DNA of 64,000 bases from Aplectana chamaeleonis (GCA_029168955.1 JAPDOI010000960.1:62001-126000), one strand, 5' to 3'; counted from the stretch's first letter, positions 34,270 through 45,200 are shown. Notes: generated by a model from the sequence alone, not told the origin. Made by a program: numbers and translations.

Positions 34270-36189
34270 GGCGTTCGGCGCACTTCCATATGGGTCCGGT
34301 TCACTTTCTATGGCGTTCTGCGCACACCCACGGTAGTCCCGCACTTTTTCTACATCGTCCTGGCACTCCCAGTGGGGTGCCGCACACTTTCAACGGGGTC
34401 CTGCACACTCCCTCTGGAGTCCCGTACACTTTCTACGGAGTCCTGCGCACTACCAATGGGATATCGTACACTTTCTAAGAGTCTTGTGCACCCCCACTGG
34501 GGACCCGCACACTTTCTGCGGCGTCCTGAGAATTCCCACTGGGGGCCCGCACTCTTGCTGCGGCGTCCTGCGCACTCCCACTATGGTCCCGCACACATTC
34601 TACGGCATACTGCGCATTCCCACTGGGGACCCGCACACTTTCTGCGGCGTTTTGAGCACTCCCACTATGGTCCCACACACTTTCTGCGGCGTCCTGAGCA
34701 CTCCCACTATGGTCCCGCACACTTTCTACGGCGTCCTGCACAATCCCACTAGGAACCCGCACTCTTTCTGCGGCGTACTCCGCACTCCCACTGTGGTCCC
34801 GCACACTTTCTACGGCGTCCTGCGCCTTCCCGCTGGGGTCCCGCACACTTTCTGCGGCGTCCTGCGCACTCCCACTGGGGTCCCCTACATTTTCTATGGC
34901 GTCCTGCGCACACCCACGGTAGTCCCGCACTCTTTCTACATCGTCCTGGCACTCCCAGTGGGGTGCCGCACACTTTCTACGGCGTCCTGCGCATTCCCAC
35001 TGGGGGCCCGCACTCTTTCTGCGGCGTCCTGCGCACTCCCACTATGGTCCCGCACACTTTCTACGACATACTGCGCATTCCCACTGGGGACCCGCACACT
35101 TTCTGCAGCGTCCTGAGCACTCGCACTATCGTCCCGCTCACTTTCTACGGCGTCCTGCGCATTCCCACTGGGAGCCCGCACTCTTTCTGCGGCGTCCTGC
35201 GCACTCCCACTATGGTCCTGCACACTTTCTACGGCATACTGCGCATTCCCACTGGGGACCCGCACACTTTCTGCGGCGTCCTGAGCACTCCCACTATGGT
35301 CCCGCACACTTTCTACGGCATAATGCGCAATCCCGCTGGGGTCCCGCACACTTTCTGCGGCGTCCTGCGCACTCCCACTGGGGTCCCCTACATTTTCTAT
35401 GGCGTCCTGCGCACACCCACGGTAGTCCCGCACTCTTTCTACATCGTCCTGGCACTCCCAGTGGGTTGCCGCACACTTTCTACGGCGTCCTGCGCATTCC
35501 CCACTGAGGGCCCGCACTCTTTCTGCGGCGTCCTGGGCACTCGCACTATGGTCCCGCACATTTTCTACGGCATACTGCGCATTCCCACTGGGGACCCGCA
35601 CACTTTCTGCGGCGTCCTGAGCACTCTCACTATCGTCCCGCTCACTTTCTACGGCGTCCTGAGAATTCCCACTGGGGGCCCGCACTCTTGCTGCGGCGTC
35701 CTGCGCACTCCCACTATGGTCCCGCACACTTTCTACGGCATACTGCGCATTCCCACTGGGGACCCGCACACTTTCTGCGGCGTCCTGAGCACTCCCACTA
35801 TGGTCCCGCACACTTTCTACGGCATAATGCGCAATCCCACTGGGGACCCGCACACTTTCTGCGGCGTCCTGAGCACTCTCACTATCGTTCCGCTCACTTT
35901 CTACGGCGTCCTGCGCATTCCCACTGGGAGCCCGCACTCTTTCTGCGGCGTCCTGCGCACTCCCACTATGGTCCCGCACACTTTCTACGGCATACTGCGC
36001 ATTCCCACTGGGAACCCGCACACTTTCTGCGGCGTCCTGAGCACTCCCACTATGGTCCCGCACACTTTCTACGGCATAATGCGCATCCCCACTGGGGACC
36101 CGCACACTTTCTGCGGCGTCCTGCACAATCCCACTGGAGTCACGTAGACTTTCTAAGGCGTCCTGAGCATTCCCACTGGGGGTCCGCAC
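34270..36189 (+). repeat. Satellite C, array 2: 42-bp units, ~46 copies
   Basis: Units of GTCCCGCACACTTTCTACGG plus CGTCCTGCGCACTCCCACTG GG. Half-unit variants (TTTCTGCGGCGT, TTCTACGGCATACT, GAGCACTCCCACTATG, GGGGACCCG) recur in a fixed order, so there is higher-order structure; the block GTAGTCCCGCACTCTTTCTA near 34918 recurs near 35420. Both strands are open over long distances (394 codons plus, 417 minus) because the unit is 14 codons and stop-poor. The array is interrupted at 36189 by a hAT element. Confidence 0.95.
36182..36189. repeat. Target-site duplication of the hAT element, left
   Basis: GTCCGCAC here and GCCCGCAC at 37782-37789 are 8-bp copies with one mismatch, within satellite C sequence. 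Confidence 0.75.
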
Positions 36190-37781
36190 CAGGGCTGTGC
36201 GGAAATCATTTTCAAGATTTTCGGAAACGGAAACGGAAGAAAAATGGCTAAAAATCGCCGGAAACGGAAATCCGGAAACGGAAACGGAAGTGAACTAAAA
36301 ATTATAGTATGATCAAATGGTAGGTTTCGTCGCTGCTCATAGCATGCCGATGTAAGCTCTGGTTTAGCTGTAATGACCTGTTGATTTAGATTATCACCAG
36401 CAGCCGAGCGGTGGGCCTCGGCGAAATATAACTAGTGATAAGGAGGTTTCGGCGAGAAAGCCACCGCTCCGCGCTGTGATAACCGAAAACATGAGTTCAC
36501 TTGGAACGAAACAGAGTCTACTTCTGTAGCTTGTGATCTCAATCTATTTCCTTGAGCACCAGTGGGGCTACGGTCTGGAACTGCAAGCGAGCCGAGCACA
36601 AATAGATTTGAAGCATGAGAGGAAGGCGTGCTGCTGATGTAGGTTCTCCTAATGAGTTGAAAATGGGTCTGCTCAAGCAACTCCTCTTCTAGAGTGCTGC
36701 TGATCTCTCTGATGTCGCCCACATATGGCACCCACCATTGTTGAGAGAGCAGTTGTCCGTTTGAGGCCAATCCCAGAAGGTTATCTTAAGTACTCAATTT
36801 TGCGGATATCAATTTCGGACGCCGAAAGGGTGGTCCTTAATGCGCATCATGAGGAAAGATTTGTATAGTGTACCGAGGCGAGGATGATGCCTTTGTTGAG
36901 TACCTTGGCGAGGTTGGCGTCCTGGCTGCGGGCCATTACAAGGATCGCGACTTTAGCTCCGGTAGGAACGGGTGGTGGCTCAAAGACTCTCTTCATTCGA
37001 ATAACGTGCTGCTGCTAGCAGCACATGTAATGAGGGGTCGCACTCCGGGCCGACATCGAGTTGAACACCTCGTGGTCAGCAACATGTGCTGCTAGCTGCA
37101 GCACAAACTGCCGAGGAGAAGTGGTCGAAACCCAGCATGCGTTAGCAGCATGTGGTGCTGAACACGACGAGCTGGGAGCTATGGCGAGCAAATTCTATGG
37201 CGCTGAAGTTGAACCCCGCGAGTGTGTGAGTAGCTGGAGAGACGATGAGGTAAAGTTTCTACCTCTCTGGTCCCTCAATCGGAGGACTCGATTGTTAATA
37301 AGTATGGTATTGATGCATGAAAGGGTGATGGCCAGCCAATAAATCAGCGCTTCGAAAATTTTTTGATAAAGAGTTGTAAAGGCAAACTGTATCGGTTTTC
37401 AACTGAGATGAGACTGATAACCACGGTTCGACCGCAAGATAACCCTACTTACTCACCCGCGCAACAGTACCTAAAGTATGCCTTCTGTAGCCGCCAAGGT
37501 CAAGCCCACGTTGGGGTCGTCCTGTGCGTTGGTGGAGGGGGGGGGGCGTATACCGTGTGGCGGTTGGAAGGAGCGGGACACCGATCCAAGCTATCAGGAT
37601 TAGACTCACGCTGTGATGATCGCAGAGGTACAGCGGTTTGGTGCCCTGGGGAAGCTTGACCATTCAACTTGTAGTACTATTTTCTTCCGTTTCCGGGCCC
37701 AAAAACCCGGAAACGGAAACGGAATGGAACAGCTCAAAAAGTACCGGAAATACGGAAACGGAACAGTTCCGCACAGCCCTG
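36190..37781. mobile_element. hAT-family element inserted in satellite C
   Basis: Ends are a perfect 15-bp inverted repeat, CAGGGCTGTGCGGAA and TTCCGCACAGCCCTG, flanked by 8-bp duplications. GGAAACGG repeats crowd both ends (about 36230-36290 left, 37685-37765 right). The core AAACGG equals the short motif known to be bound by maize Ac transposase, here by coincidence or conservation. The interior encodes no recognisable transposase. Frames at 36432-36770 (minus), 36868-37095, 37061-37342 and 37363-37659 are unknown. A stretch reading SDAERVV near 36817 only faintly recalls the hAT C-terminal region. Probably a non-autonomous or decayed copy of 1592 bp. Confidence 0.8.
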
Positions 37782-37860
37782 GCCCGCACTATTTCTACGG
37801 CATCCTGCGCACTCCCACTGCTGGCCCGCTCATTTTCTGCGGCGTCCTGCGGGCTCCTCA
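37782..37860 (+). repeat. Satellite C, resumed after hAT insertion
   Basis: GGCCCGCACTATTTCTACGG then CATCCTGCGCACTCCCACTG continue the array of 34270-36189, ending at GGGCTCCTCAAATTC. It confirms that the hAT element split one array. Confidence 0.85.
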
Positions 37861-38740
37861 AATTCTATTCACACCAACCGCCTCGAACAGGGCACAATCT
37901 TGGGAGGAAGCTTATCAGTAACCGTGTTGATTTTCATTAGTTCATTTTTCAAGTTCAGTGAACGTCGGATGGTTTACAATAACATGTTTACATGTTTTTA
38001 CCCGTCTTGACCCTCAATTTTGAGGGTCCGCTAAAATTGAGCTTTCAACTCCAAAATTGAATAGGAGCTAGCTGCATCCATTTTCAGCCTCCTGCCAAAA
38101 AATTAGCTTCCTAGCTCAATTTTAACTGGTTACACAAGATCGTGAACGCCGTCTGAAAAAAAAGGAGATTAACAGTTTTTCGACCAAAATCACGTGGTTT
38201 TCTCCATTTTTCTCGAGTGCCAAGGAACCATTCCAAACCATCTTTGGGTGTATACCCCAACTTTTTACGCTCTTTCCGATGGAGGAAAAACCGCATTTCC
38301 ACAGTCACTCCGAACGCCGATTTCGTAATCGCAGGATTGCGCTTGGGCGAGTTAAAGCCAAATCTGGTGCGCGCTTCGCGCGCACCACAATTTTGGAAAG
38401 GTGAAAACTGTTCAAAAAATGGTTCAGAATGGTTACCTGAGATTCGAGAAAAAGTGTCAAAACCACGTCATTTTGGTCGAAAAAATGTTCATCTCCTTTT
38501 TTTTCAGTTGGCGTTCACGATCTTGTTGGAACACTTATCGTTGAGCTAGAGAGCTCATTTTTGGCCAGGGTGCTGGTTTTCTTTGCACCTAGCTCCTGTC
38601 AAAATTTGAAGTTGGTTGCTCAATTTTTGCGGAACCTCAAAATTGAGGGTCAAGAAAGACAAAAACACGTAAACATGTTATTATAAACCATCCGACGTTT
38701 ACTTATTCGTAAAAATGAATCTAGTGAAATAAACACCGTT
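37861..38740. mobile_element. Foldback FB2, full copy, hairpin at centre
   Basis: The left arm (GTCGGATGGTTTACAATAAC ... AAGATCGTGAACGCCGTCTG) is complementary to the right (GGCGTTCACGATCTTG ... TTATAAACCATCCGACG at 38698). At the centre is cassette H with hairpin 38366-38386: stem GGTGCGCGC, loop TTC, stem GCGCGCACC. Arm divergence is higher on the right. Beyond both arms lie linkers (GCTTATCAGTAACCGTGTTG left, its complement right) and then satellite C in opposite orientations. FB2 is thus the core of a much larger palindrome. Confidence 0.8.
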
Positions 38741-38753
38741 ACTGATAGGCTTT
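38741..38753. repeat. Target-site duplication of the RTE LINE, left
   Basis: ACTGATAGGCTTT is found here and again, perfectly, at 42012-42024. Thirteen identical bases on both sides define the LINE boundaries. Confidence 0.9.
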
Positions 38754-38964
38754 GGGGGTGTGTATACAAGTCTGTTGGTACCTGCTCGTTGGTGCCCCTG
38801 CTTCTACTGAACCCAGCAGACGTTTGAGTGTACACAGGAACGTTCGAGCGATATAGCGTGCACAACTATATCGCGAAAGTATCCCACACATTGCATAAAG
38901 GTGTCGCCGTCCGGCACACTAAGGCCTCTGGTCCATAACACCTTAGGATCCGTACCTAGGAGTC

Positions 38965-39801
38965 ATGGAGTCTTTGGCCACAAGCCACAATTTCGCCACC
39001 CTGAACTGTCGATCGCTGTCGAGTGATATCCAAAGAACTGCGCTATCAGACTTCTGAGCTATTTCCATGCACCGTTTGCTGCTTTGCAGGAAACCCGCCT
39101 CAAGGATAGACCCGTCATCAGCGTCGGAGAGTACACCATCTACTGCGGTAACGCTGACGATAGGAGAGTGGGAGGCTGTGCAATAGCTGTAAGGAAGGAT
39201 TTCAATGGTATGGTCAAGGAGTTTGGCTCAACGTCGTGCCGGAATGCATTCGTACGACTGCGGGATCTCACAGAGGATTCAATCTGTGGATAGTGAGTGC
39301 TCATGCGCCCACTGAAACCGCCGAAGACAATTCGAAGGATGCGTTTTATGAGGAACTCAATACGTTGCTGGCCAGGATACCTTGTCAACATGCTGTTGTC
39401 GTGGGGATTGACGCAAATGCGAAGATGGGACTTGATCAGGAATCCGAAGTACTCGGTAAATGGAGCAACCATCGGACAATGGCTACCGCCTTGTCGACTT
39501 TTGTGAACGCAGTGGTCTGATTATTGCATCGACATTCAAGAGGAATCATCGCCGCCATCAGCTTACGTGGCAGGGACCAACCCGGCTATCTCCAGAAGAG
39601 CAGCGGAAGCGGAAGATGACAACTTTGAAACTACAGCTTGACTATGTCCTGACTAGGAATATTCCAGTATCGGACATTCGAAGATCTAGAGCTGTGTGGG
39701 ATGTCGCATTCGATTCGGATCACCGTCCTGTTCTGTTGAACTTCACTGCGAGGATTCATAAGAGGAAGCGAGGGCTCAGCCTCTCCAGAGGATTGACATG
39801 A
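38965..39801 (+). pseudogene. RTE endonuclease domain, broken
   Basis: The likely start is ATG 38965, giving MESLATSHNFATLNCRSL and a stop at 39055-39057. The domain continues in another frame (39084-39293) with QETR, whose Glu is catalytic in this nuclease family, and in further frames with SAHAPTETAEDN, GIDANAK (39404-39424) and SDHRPV (39715-39732), which supplies the catalytic Asp-His. The function would be to nick target DNA to prime reverse transcription. At least three frame changes and one stop inactivate it. Confidence 0.9.
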
Positions 39802-41291
39802 CAAGTCTCAGAGATGAAGAGTGCAGAAGGAATTTCCGACAACGCGTTTCTATTCACATCGGAGTACGGACTAAGAAGAAACTTTGCGACGCGGATTCTT
39901 TTGTCAAGTGCATCCAGGACGCTTCGAAAGAGAGGCACTCCCGGTTGTACAGCCTAAGAAGAAGTTCGCCTACGTCTCAGAAGAAACAACATCTACCTAC
40001 AACAGAGTATGTGCTCTCCGAACTGCAGGAAACTTCGTGGAGGAGAAGCGTCTGAGAGGAAGTTGCGTCGGCAGCTTCAAAGTGACCGCGAACGAGTGGA
40101 CGTGTAGAGCTAAGGAGTTCGAGAAGGCTTGGGAGGAGAAGAATCCGAAGAAAGCCTACACGTTGCTGCGACAGTATAGCGGGAAGATGAAGAGATGTTC
40201 TCCTGTCTTGAACACTACCAATGGAGTTGCAGTTGGTGATGCGACGCTGCCAATATGGAAGGATTACTTCAGTTCACTACTGAATCGTCCAGCGCCATCA
40301 GTACCTGAGCTCCCGCATGTTCAGAGAGCACATTACGATGTCAGTGAGGAACCGCCGACTGAGTCTGAAGTTTTTGGATTGTGTCCGGAAAATGAAGAAT
40401 GGAAAGGCAGGTGGAGATGACAACATCACTGCTGAAATGCTGAAAGCTCTTCCTCCGTCTGGGATTCGTGAAATGACCAACACCATCCGTGCCATATGGA
40501 TGAGCGAAAGGATACCCGATTCGTGGAGACATGCGATCATCGTACCTCTTCACAAGAAGCTATCCGTCACGGATCCTAAGAACTACAGAGGAATCTCTCT
40601 ACTTCGTGTCATGTACAAGGTTTTAGAACGTATCATTCTCGAGCGACTTATCAAACATCGTGAAGGAACGACCAGAGATGAGCAAGCCGGTTTCGACCTG
40701 GAAGATCGACCATCGACCAAGTGTTCGTCGTGAGAAGAGTAATTGAATCGTGGCAGCGGTTTTCGAAGCCATTACAGCTTGCTTTTGGACTTTGAAGCCG
40801 CGTTCGACTCTCCTCATCGTGATCGATTGCTCAATGCTCTGCGAGCAGATGGAGTCCCGGAAAAGTATGTTCGGTTAATCGAGGACATGAACAAAGGAAC
40901 AACAGCAGCAGTTCGTACACCTGTCGGATTTACGTCAGCTTTCGAGGTGAAAACAGGAGTAAGGCAAGGAGCCGTTGCAGGACCTTTTCTTTTCAACTTC
41001 GCCGTTGATGACATCATGCGTAGAGTTGCAGAACAGTTTCCTGCGGATGTGATCCTAACACCATCAGGACGCTCCCTTGTCGACCTGGAGTACGCCGACG
41101 ACATTGTGTTATTCGCTGAAAACAACGCAAAACTGCAAAGGATTGTGAACCTCGTTTCGAAGTATGCCGCAGCCTATGGACTTCGTCTTCGTCCCGACAA
41201 ATGCAAGCAGATGTGGGTCTCTCAAAGGCCTTCAACTGGAGTTTGTGTGGACGGACAACGTATCGAACTGGTGGACGATTTCTGTTATTAG
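39798..41291 (+). pseudogene. RTE linker and reverse transcriptase, broken
   Basis: A linker (39798-40420, two frames) leads to the polymerase. Motifs seen in order are KNGKAGGDD (about 40400), NYRGISLL (40583), DEQAGF (40678), LDFEAAFDSPHR (40786, with the first catalytic Asp region), GVRQGAVAGPFLFN (40960) and YADD (41091-41102, the second catalytic pair). Frame breaks fall near 40390 and 40733, and a stop at 41289-41291 follows VDDFCY. It would copy its own RNA at nicked chromosomal sites; this copy cannot. Confidence 0.92.
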
Positions 41292-41297
41292 GGCTGT

Positions 41298-41971
41298 TTG
41301 CTGAAGAACGATGGTAGTTATGCAGCGGATATTCGACAACGATGTGCGAAAGCTACGTCTGCATTCAATTCTCTAACCAAGTGTTTGTGGTCTACCACCA
41401 TCGCGAAGGAAGTCAAGTTGCGCGTCTACCTATCCGCTATTCGCCCTATCATGATGTACGGATCGGAGACGTGGGCAGCACCGAAAACGCAGATGGAAAG
41501 GTTGGATTGCACGGAGAGGAAGCTTTTAGGCGTTTGCTTGGATATTTCTGGCCGCGTGTATGCCATAACGAAGACCTTTACAAGGAAATCGACGCAGTAC
41601 ATCAACGCTTGACACGAGGGAGGTGCCAGCATCTCCTAACGCCATCTCAAGCAGCAATGGAAAGTCGACTTCGACTGCTCGGGCACATACTAAGAAGAAC
41701 GCCGGATCGTCTCGTACAACACGCTTTAAAAATGCTTCCAAATCCTGTCTGGAAACGGCCACCTGGGCGTAGGCGAAAGTTCTGGACGGATGTGGTTAAA
41801 GAGGATTTAAAGTCACTCGGCATCGAAAGACAGTTCAGGCGCGATGTTTCGTTTCGCAGGAAATGGAATAGTGACAGCTGGATGGAATGTGTTCAAATTG
41901 TGGCTGAAGACCGTGAAAAATGGACACGGCTGACTACTAGGACGGCACACCTCGGTGAAGATGCGGAATGA
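41298..41971 (+). pseudogene. RTE C-terminal region, broken
   Basis: Two overlapping frames (41298-41612 and 41342-41971) together cover the C-terminal part: KATSAFNSLTKCLW, RPIMMYGSETWAAP, then FWPRVCHNEDLYKEID, LLGHILRR and RTAHLGEDAE. These are standard landmarks of the thumb and tail of nematode RTE proteins. The frame change near 41520 breaks the protein. The stop at 41971 is followed by only ~40 bp before the 3' repeat. Confidence 0.88.
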
Positions 41972-42011
41972 CCGCGTCAGGCGAAAGCCAACCGATTAAG
42001 TCAAGTAAGTC

Positions 42012-42024
42012 ACTGATAGGCTTT
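42012..42024. repeat. Target-site duplication of the RTE LINE, right
   Basis: ACTGATAGGCTTT repeats the left copy exactly, directly after the AAGTAAGT tail. Confidence 0.9.
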
Positions 42025-42099
42025 TGCTCAGGATTTGACGGGGCAACGCTTCAATCAATACGGCAGGATCTCGTAAGTACTTTTTGGAACGGCGCACGG

Positions 42100-43440
42100 T
42101 GTGACTCAGAAGTGCGCCACAGAACGCCGTAGATAGTGTGCGGGACCCCAGCAGGAGTGCGAAAGACGCCGTAGAAAGCGTGCGGGGCCCAAATGGGTGT
42201 GCGCAGAACGCCCTAGAAAGTGTGTGGGACCCAAATGGGTGTGCGCAGAACGCCGTAGAAAGTGTGCGGGACCCAAATGGGTGTGCGCAGAACGCCGTAG
42301 ATAGTGTGCGGGACCCCAGCAGGAGTGCGAAAGGCGCCGTAGAATGTGTGTGGGACCCAAATGGGTGTGCGCAGAACGCCGTAGAAAGTGTGCGGGACCC
42401 CAGCAGGAGTGCGAAAGACGCCGTAGAAAGTGTGCGGGACCCAAATGGGTGTGCGCAGAACGCCCTAGAAAGTGTGTGGGACCCAAATGGGTGTGCGCAG
42501 AACGCCGTAGAAAGTATGCGGGACCCAAATGGGTGGGCGCAGAACGCCGTAGATAGTGCGCGGGACCCCAGCAGGAGTGCGAAAGACACCGTAGAAAGTG
42601 TGTGGGATCCAAATGGATGTGCGCAGAACGCCGTAGAAAGTTTGCGGGACCCAAGTGGGAGTGCGCCGGACGCCGTAGAAAGTATGCGGGACCCAAATGG
42701 GTGTGCGCAGAACGCCTTAGAAAGCGTGTGGGACCCAATTGGGTGTGCGCAGAACGCCGTAGATAGTGTGCGGGACCCCAGCAGCAGTGCTAAAGACGCC
42801 CTAGAAAGTTTGTGGGACCCAAATGGGTGTGCGCAGAACGCCGTAGAAAGTGTGCGGGAACCAAGTGGGAGTGCGCCGGACGCTGTAGAAAGTGTGCAGA
42901 ACCCAAATGGGTGTGCGCAGAACGCCGTAAAAAGTGTGTGGGACCCAAATGGGTGTGCGCAGAACGCCGTAGGAAGTGTGCGGGACCCAAATGGGTGTGC
43001 GCAGAACGCCGTAGAAAGTGTGCGGGAACCAAGTGGGAGTGCGCCGAAAGCCGTAGAAAGTGTGCGGGACCCAAATGGGTGTGTGCAGAACGCCCTAGAA
43101 AGTGTGTGAGACCCGAATGAGAGTGCGCCGGACGCCGTAGAAAGTGTGCGGGACCCACGTGGGAGTGCGCCGGACGCCGTGGAAAGTGTGCGGGACCCAA
43201 ATGGGTGTGCGCAGAACGCCCTAGAAAGTGTGTGGAACCCAAATGGGTGTGCGCAGAACGCCGTAGAAAGTGTGCGGGACCCAAGTGGGAGTGCGCCGGA
43301 CGCCGTAGAAAGTGTGCGGGACCCAAATGGGTGTACGCAGAACGCCGTAGAAAGTGTGTGGGACCCAAATGGGAGTGCGTTGGACACCGTAGAAAGTGCC
43401 GGACCCAAATGGTTGTGCGCAGAACGCCGTAGAAAGTGTG
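42100..43440 (-). repeat. Satellite C, array 3, inverted
   Basis: The array reads GTGTGCGGGACCCAAATGGG, TGTGCGCAGAACGCCGTAGA, AA, the reverse complement of the satellite C consensus, for about 32 units of 42 bp. Variants CAGCAGGAGTGCGAAAGACG and AAGTGGGAGTGCGCCGGACG recur. Together with 34270-37860 it forms oppositely oriented arms around FB2. A 470-codon minus frame (41996-43408) and a 323-codon plus frame are open for the reason given for satellite D and are not genes. Confidence 0.95.
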
Positions 43441-43850
43441 CAGGACATCAGTGGGAGTGTGCAGGACTTTAGTGGGAGTATGCAGCACCTCATAGAAAGT
43501 GTGTATGACATCAGTGGAAGGGTGCAGGACATTAGTGGGAGTGTGCAGGACATTAGTGGGAGTGTGCAGCACCTCATAGAAAGTGTGTAGGACATCAGTG
43601 GAAGGGTGCAGGACATTAGTGGGAGTGTGCAGCACCTCATAGAAAGTGTGTAGGACATCAGTGGAAGGGTGCAGGACATTAGTGGGAGTGTGCAGCACCT
43701 CATAGAAAGTGTGTAGGACATCAGTGGAAGGGTGCAGGACATGAGTGGGCGTGTTCAGGACGTCAAAGAAAGTGTGCAGGCTATCAGTTGGAGTGCGCAG
43801 GACGTCATAGAAGAGGGGGGGGGGGCAGGACATCAGTGGGTTTACTTTCA
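43441..43850 (-). repeat. D-type 42-bp repeats continuing array 3
   Basis: At about 43437 the unit changes from the C type to GTGTGCAGGACATCAGTGGG, GTGTGCAGCACCTCATAGAA, with a 63-bp higher-order block (AGTGTGTAGGACATCAGTGG at 43582, 43645 and 43708). GTCCTGCACAC on the minus strand links it to satellite D. The transition inside one array shows that C and D descend from a common 21-bp unit. It ends in a G run at 43816-43827. Confidence 0.9.
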
Positions 43851-43871
43851 TCTAACACCACCAGGCATAAA

Positions 43872-44546
43872 TCATGTTAGAAAGGAAACCTTTAGGAAAA
43901 ATAAATGAAATTCCTGAAAGTTTAGGTTCCTGGCAAAAGTAAAGATTTGGCATGGCCATAGAAATATACTCAGTCAAAAAGGGAAAATAAAGAAACATGA
44001 AAAAAGGTTTTGAAATATTCCTGAGAACGATTTGGCTTAGAATAATATGTTTTTTCGGGAAATGAAGTGAAATAGTTGAAAGAATGATTTGGCAGTCGCG
44101 TTTGAACCAACTATTGATAAGAGTTGTGCAAAACGAGAGATCGCTTTGTCTATGCTTTTTCGTAGAACATATAAAAGCGAAATCACACTCGTTGATTTTA
44201 CTTCACCTAATACGCGAAGACCGCCGCATTACCGCTCCCGGAAGTTTGGATGCTTCCCATTTCACGCGTGATTTCGCTTTGATATGTTCTACGGATAAGC
44301 ACAGACAAAGCGATCTCTCGTTTTGCACAACTCTTATCAATAGTTGGTTCAAACGCGACTGCCAAATCATACTTTCAACTATTTCACTTCATTTCCCGAA
44401 AAACATATTATTCTAAGCCAAATCGTTCTCAGGAATATTTCAAAACCTTTTTTCATGTTTCTTTATTTTCCCTTTTCAACTGAGTATATTTCTATGGGCA
44501 TGCCAAATCTTTACTTTTGCCAGGAACCTAAACTTTCAGGAATTAC
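43872..44546. mobile_element. Foldback element FB3, copy 2
   Basis: Arms of ~310 bp. CCTGAAAGTTTAGGTTCCTG (left, ~43911) pairs with CAGGAACCTAAACTTTCAGG (right, ~44540), and AACGAGAGATCGCTTTGTCT pairs with its complement at ~44295. The left side extends to GTTAGAAAGGAAACCTTTAGG, which is also found beside the third copy at 52750. GATTTGGC recurs with GAAGTGAAATAGTTGAAAG before one copy. The right end abuts satellite A directly. Confidence 0.85.
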
Positions 44547-44835
44547 TTACTGTTTAGCATTAACTGCTTCACTTATTACTGCTTATCATATCAAGTGATA
44601 TTATCAGTTGGTAGATCAATTCCCTAAAACACGTTGTAGGCTGTACTTTTCGATGGGAAGGGACTAGGAAAGTGACTAACAAGTTTATTACTTACTGTTT
44701 AACTTTAACTGCTTCACTTATTACTGCTTATCATATCAAGTTATATTATCAGTTGGTAGATCAATTCGCTAAAACACGTTGTAGGCTGTACTTTTCGAGG
44801 GAAGGGAGTAGGAAAGTGACTAACAAGTTTGTTAC
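44547..44835 (+). repeat. Satellite A, array 3: two monomers
   Basis: Two 145-bp monomers identical in type to the larger arrays, joined to minisatellite B at GTTTGTTACTTTCTGATGAC exactly as at 8383-8402. FB3 copy 2 appears to have cut or replaced the preceding monomers. Confidence 0.93.
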
Positions 44836-45200
44836 TTTCTGATGACGTCATCAAAGTGCATGGGGCATCTGATGATGTCATCAGGACGTCGTGCCAAGCA
44901 CATGGGGCTTCCGATAACGTTATCAGGACGTCGTGACCAGGTTTGCCAAGTGCATAGGGCATCTGGTGACGTCATCAGGACGTCGTGCCAAGTACATAAG
45001 GCATCTGGTGACGTCATCAGGACGTCGTGCCAAGTACACAGGGCATCTGATGATGTCATCAGGATGTCATGTAAGGTACATAGGACATTTGATGATGTCA
45101 TCAGGATGTCGTGTAAAGCTTACACGGCATCTGATTACGTCATCAGGATGTCGTGTAAAGTACATAGAGGATCTTATGACGTCATCAGGACGTCGTAAAG
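44836..45200 (+). repeat. Minisatellite B, copy 2
   Basis: About nine 42-bp units nearly identical to 8394-8705, including the rarer GATAACGTTATCAGG and TTATGACGTCATCAGGACGT variants, but with a different number of units (the stretch with GTAAGGTACATAGGACATTTG is extra). Perfect TGACGTCA occurs several times. Unit number change after duplication is typical of minisatellites. Confidence 0.9.

Larger units (their letters stand above)
38754..42011 (+). mobile_element. RTE-type LINE, near full length, inactivated
   Basis: The element is 3258 bp between 13-bp duplications, a usual length for RTE elements. It has a ~200-bp 5' part, an apurinic-type endonuclease region, a reverse transcriptase and a C-terminal region. 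It ends in ATTAAGTCAAGTAAGT, a short 3' repeat tail of the kind RTE elements use instead of poly(A). The single long frame is broken into at least eight pieces by frameshifts and stops. The sequence looks like the abundant RTE family of strongylid nematodes; I judge this from memory. Because the target duplication is intact and perfect, insertion is younger than the palindrome it entered. Confidence 0.93.

Noticed and set aside
36805..36860. hAT transposase dimerisation domain (SDAERVV)
   Set aside because: A single weak resemblance to the SERVFS box with no flanking conserved residues and an early stop.
41996..43408. 470-codon minus-strand frame
   Set aside because: It is the inverted satellite C array; its last part reads through unrelated linker DNA next to the RTE 3' end.
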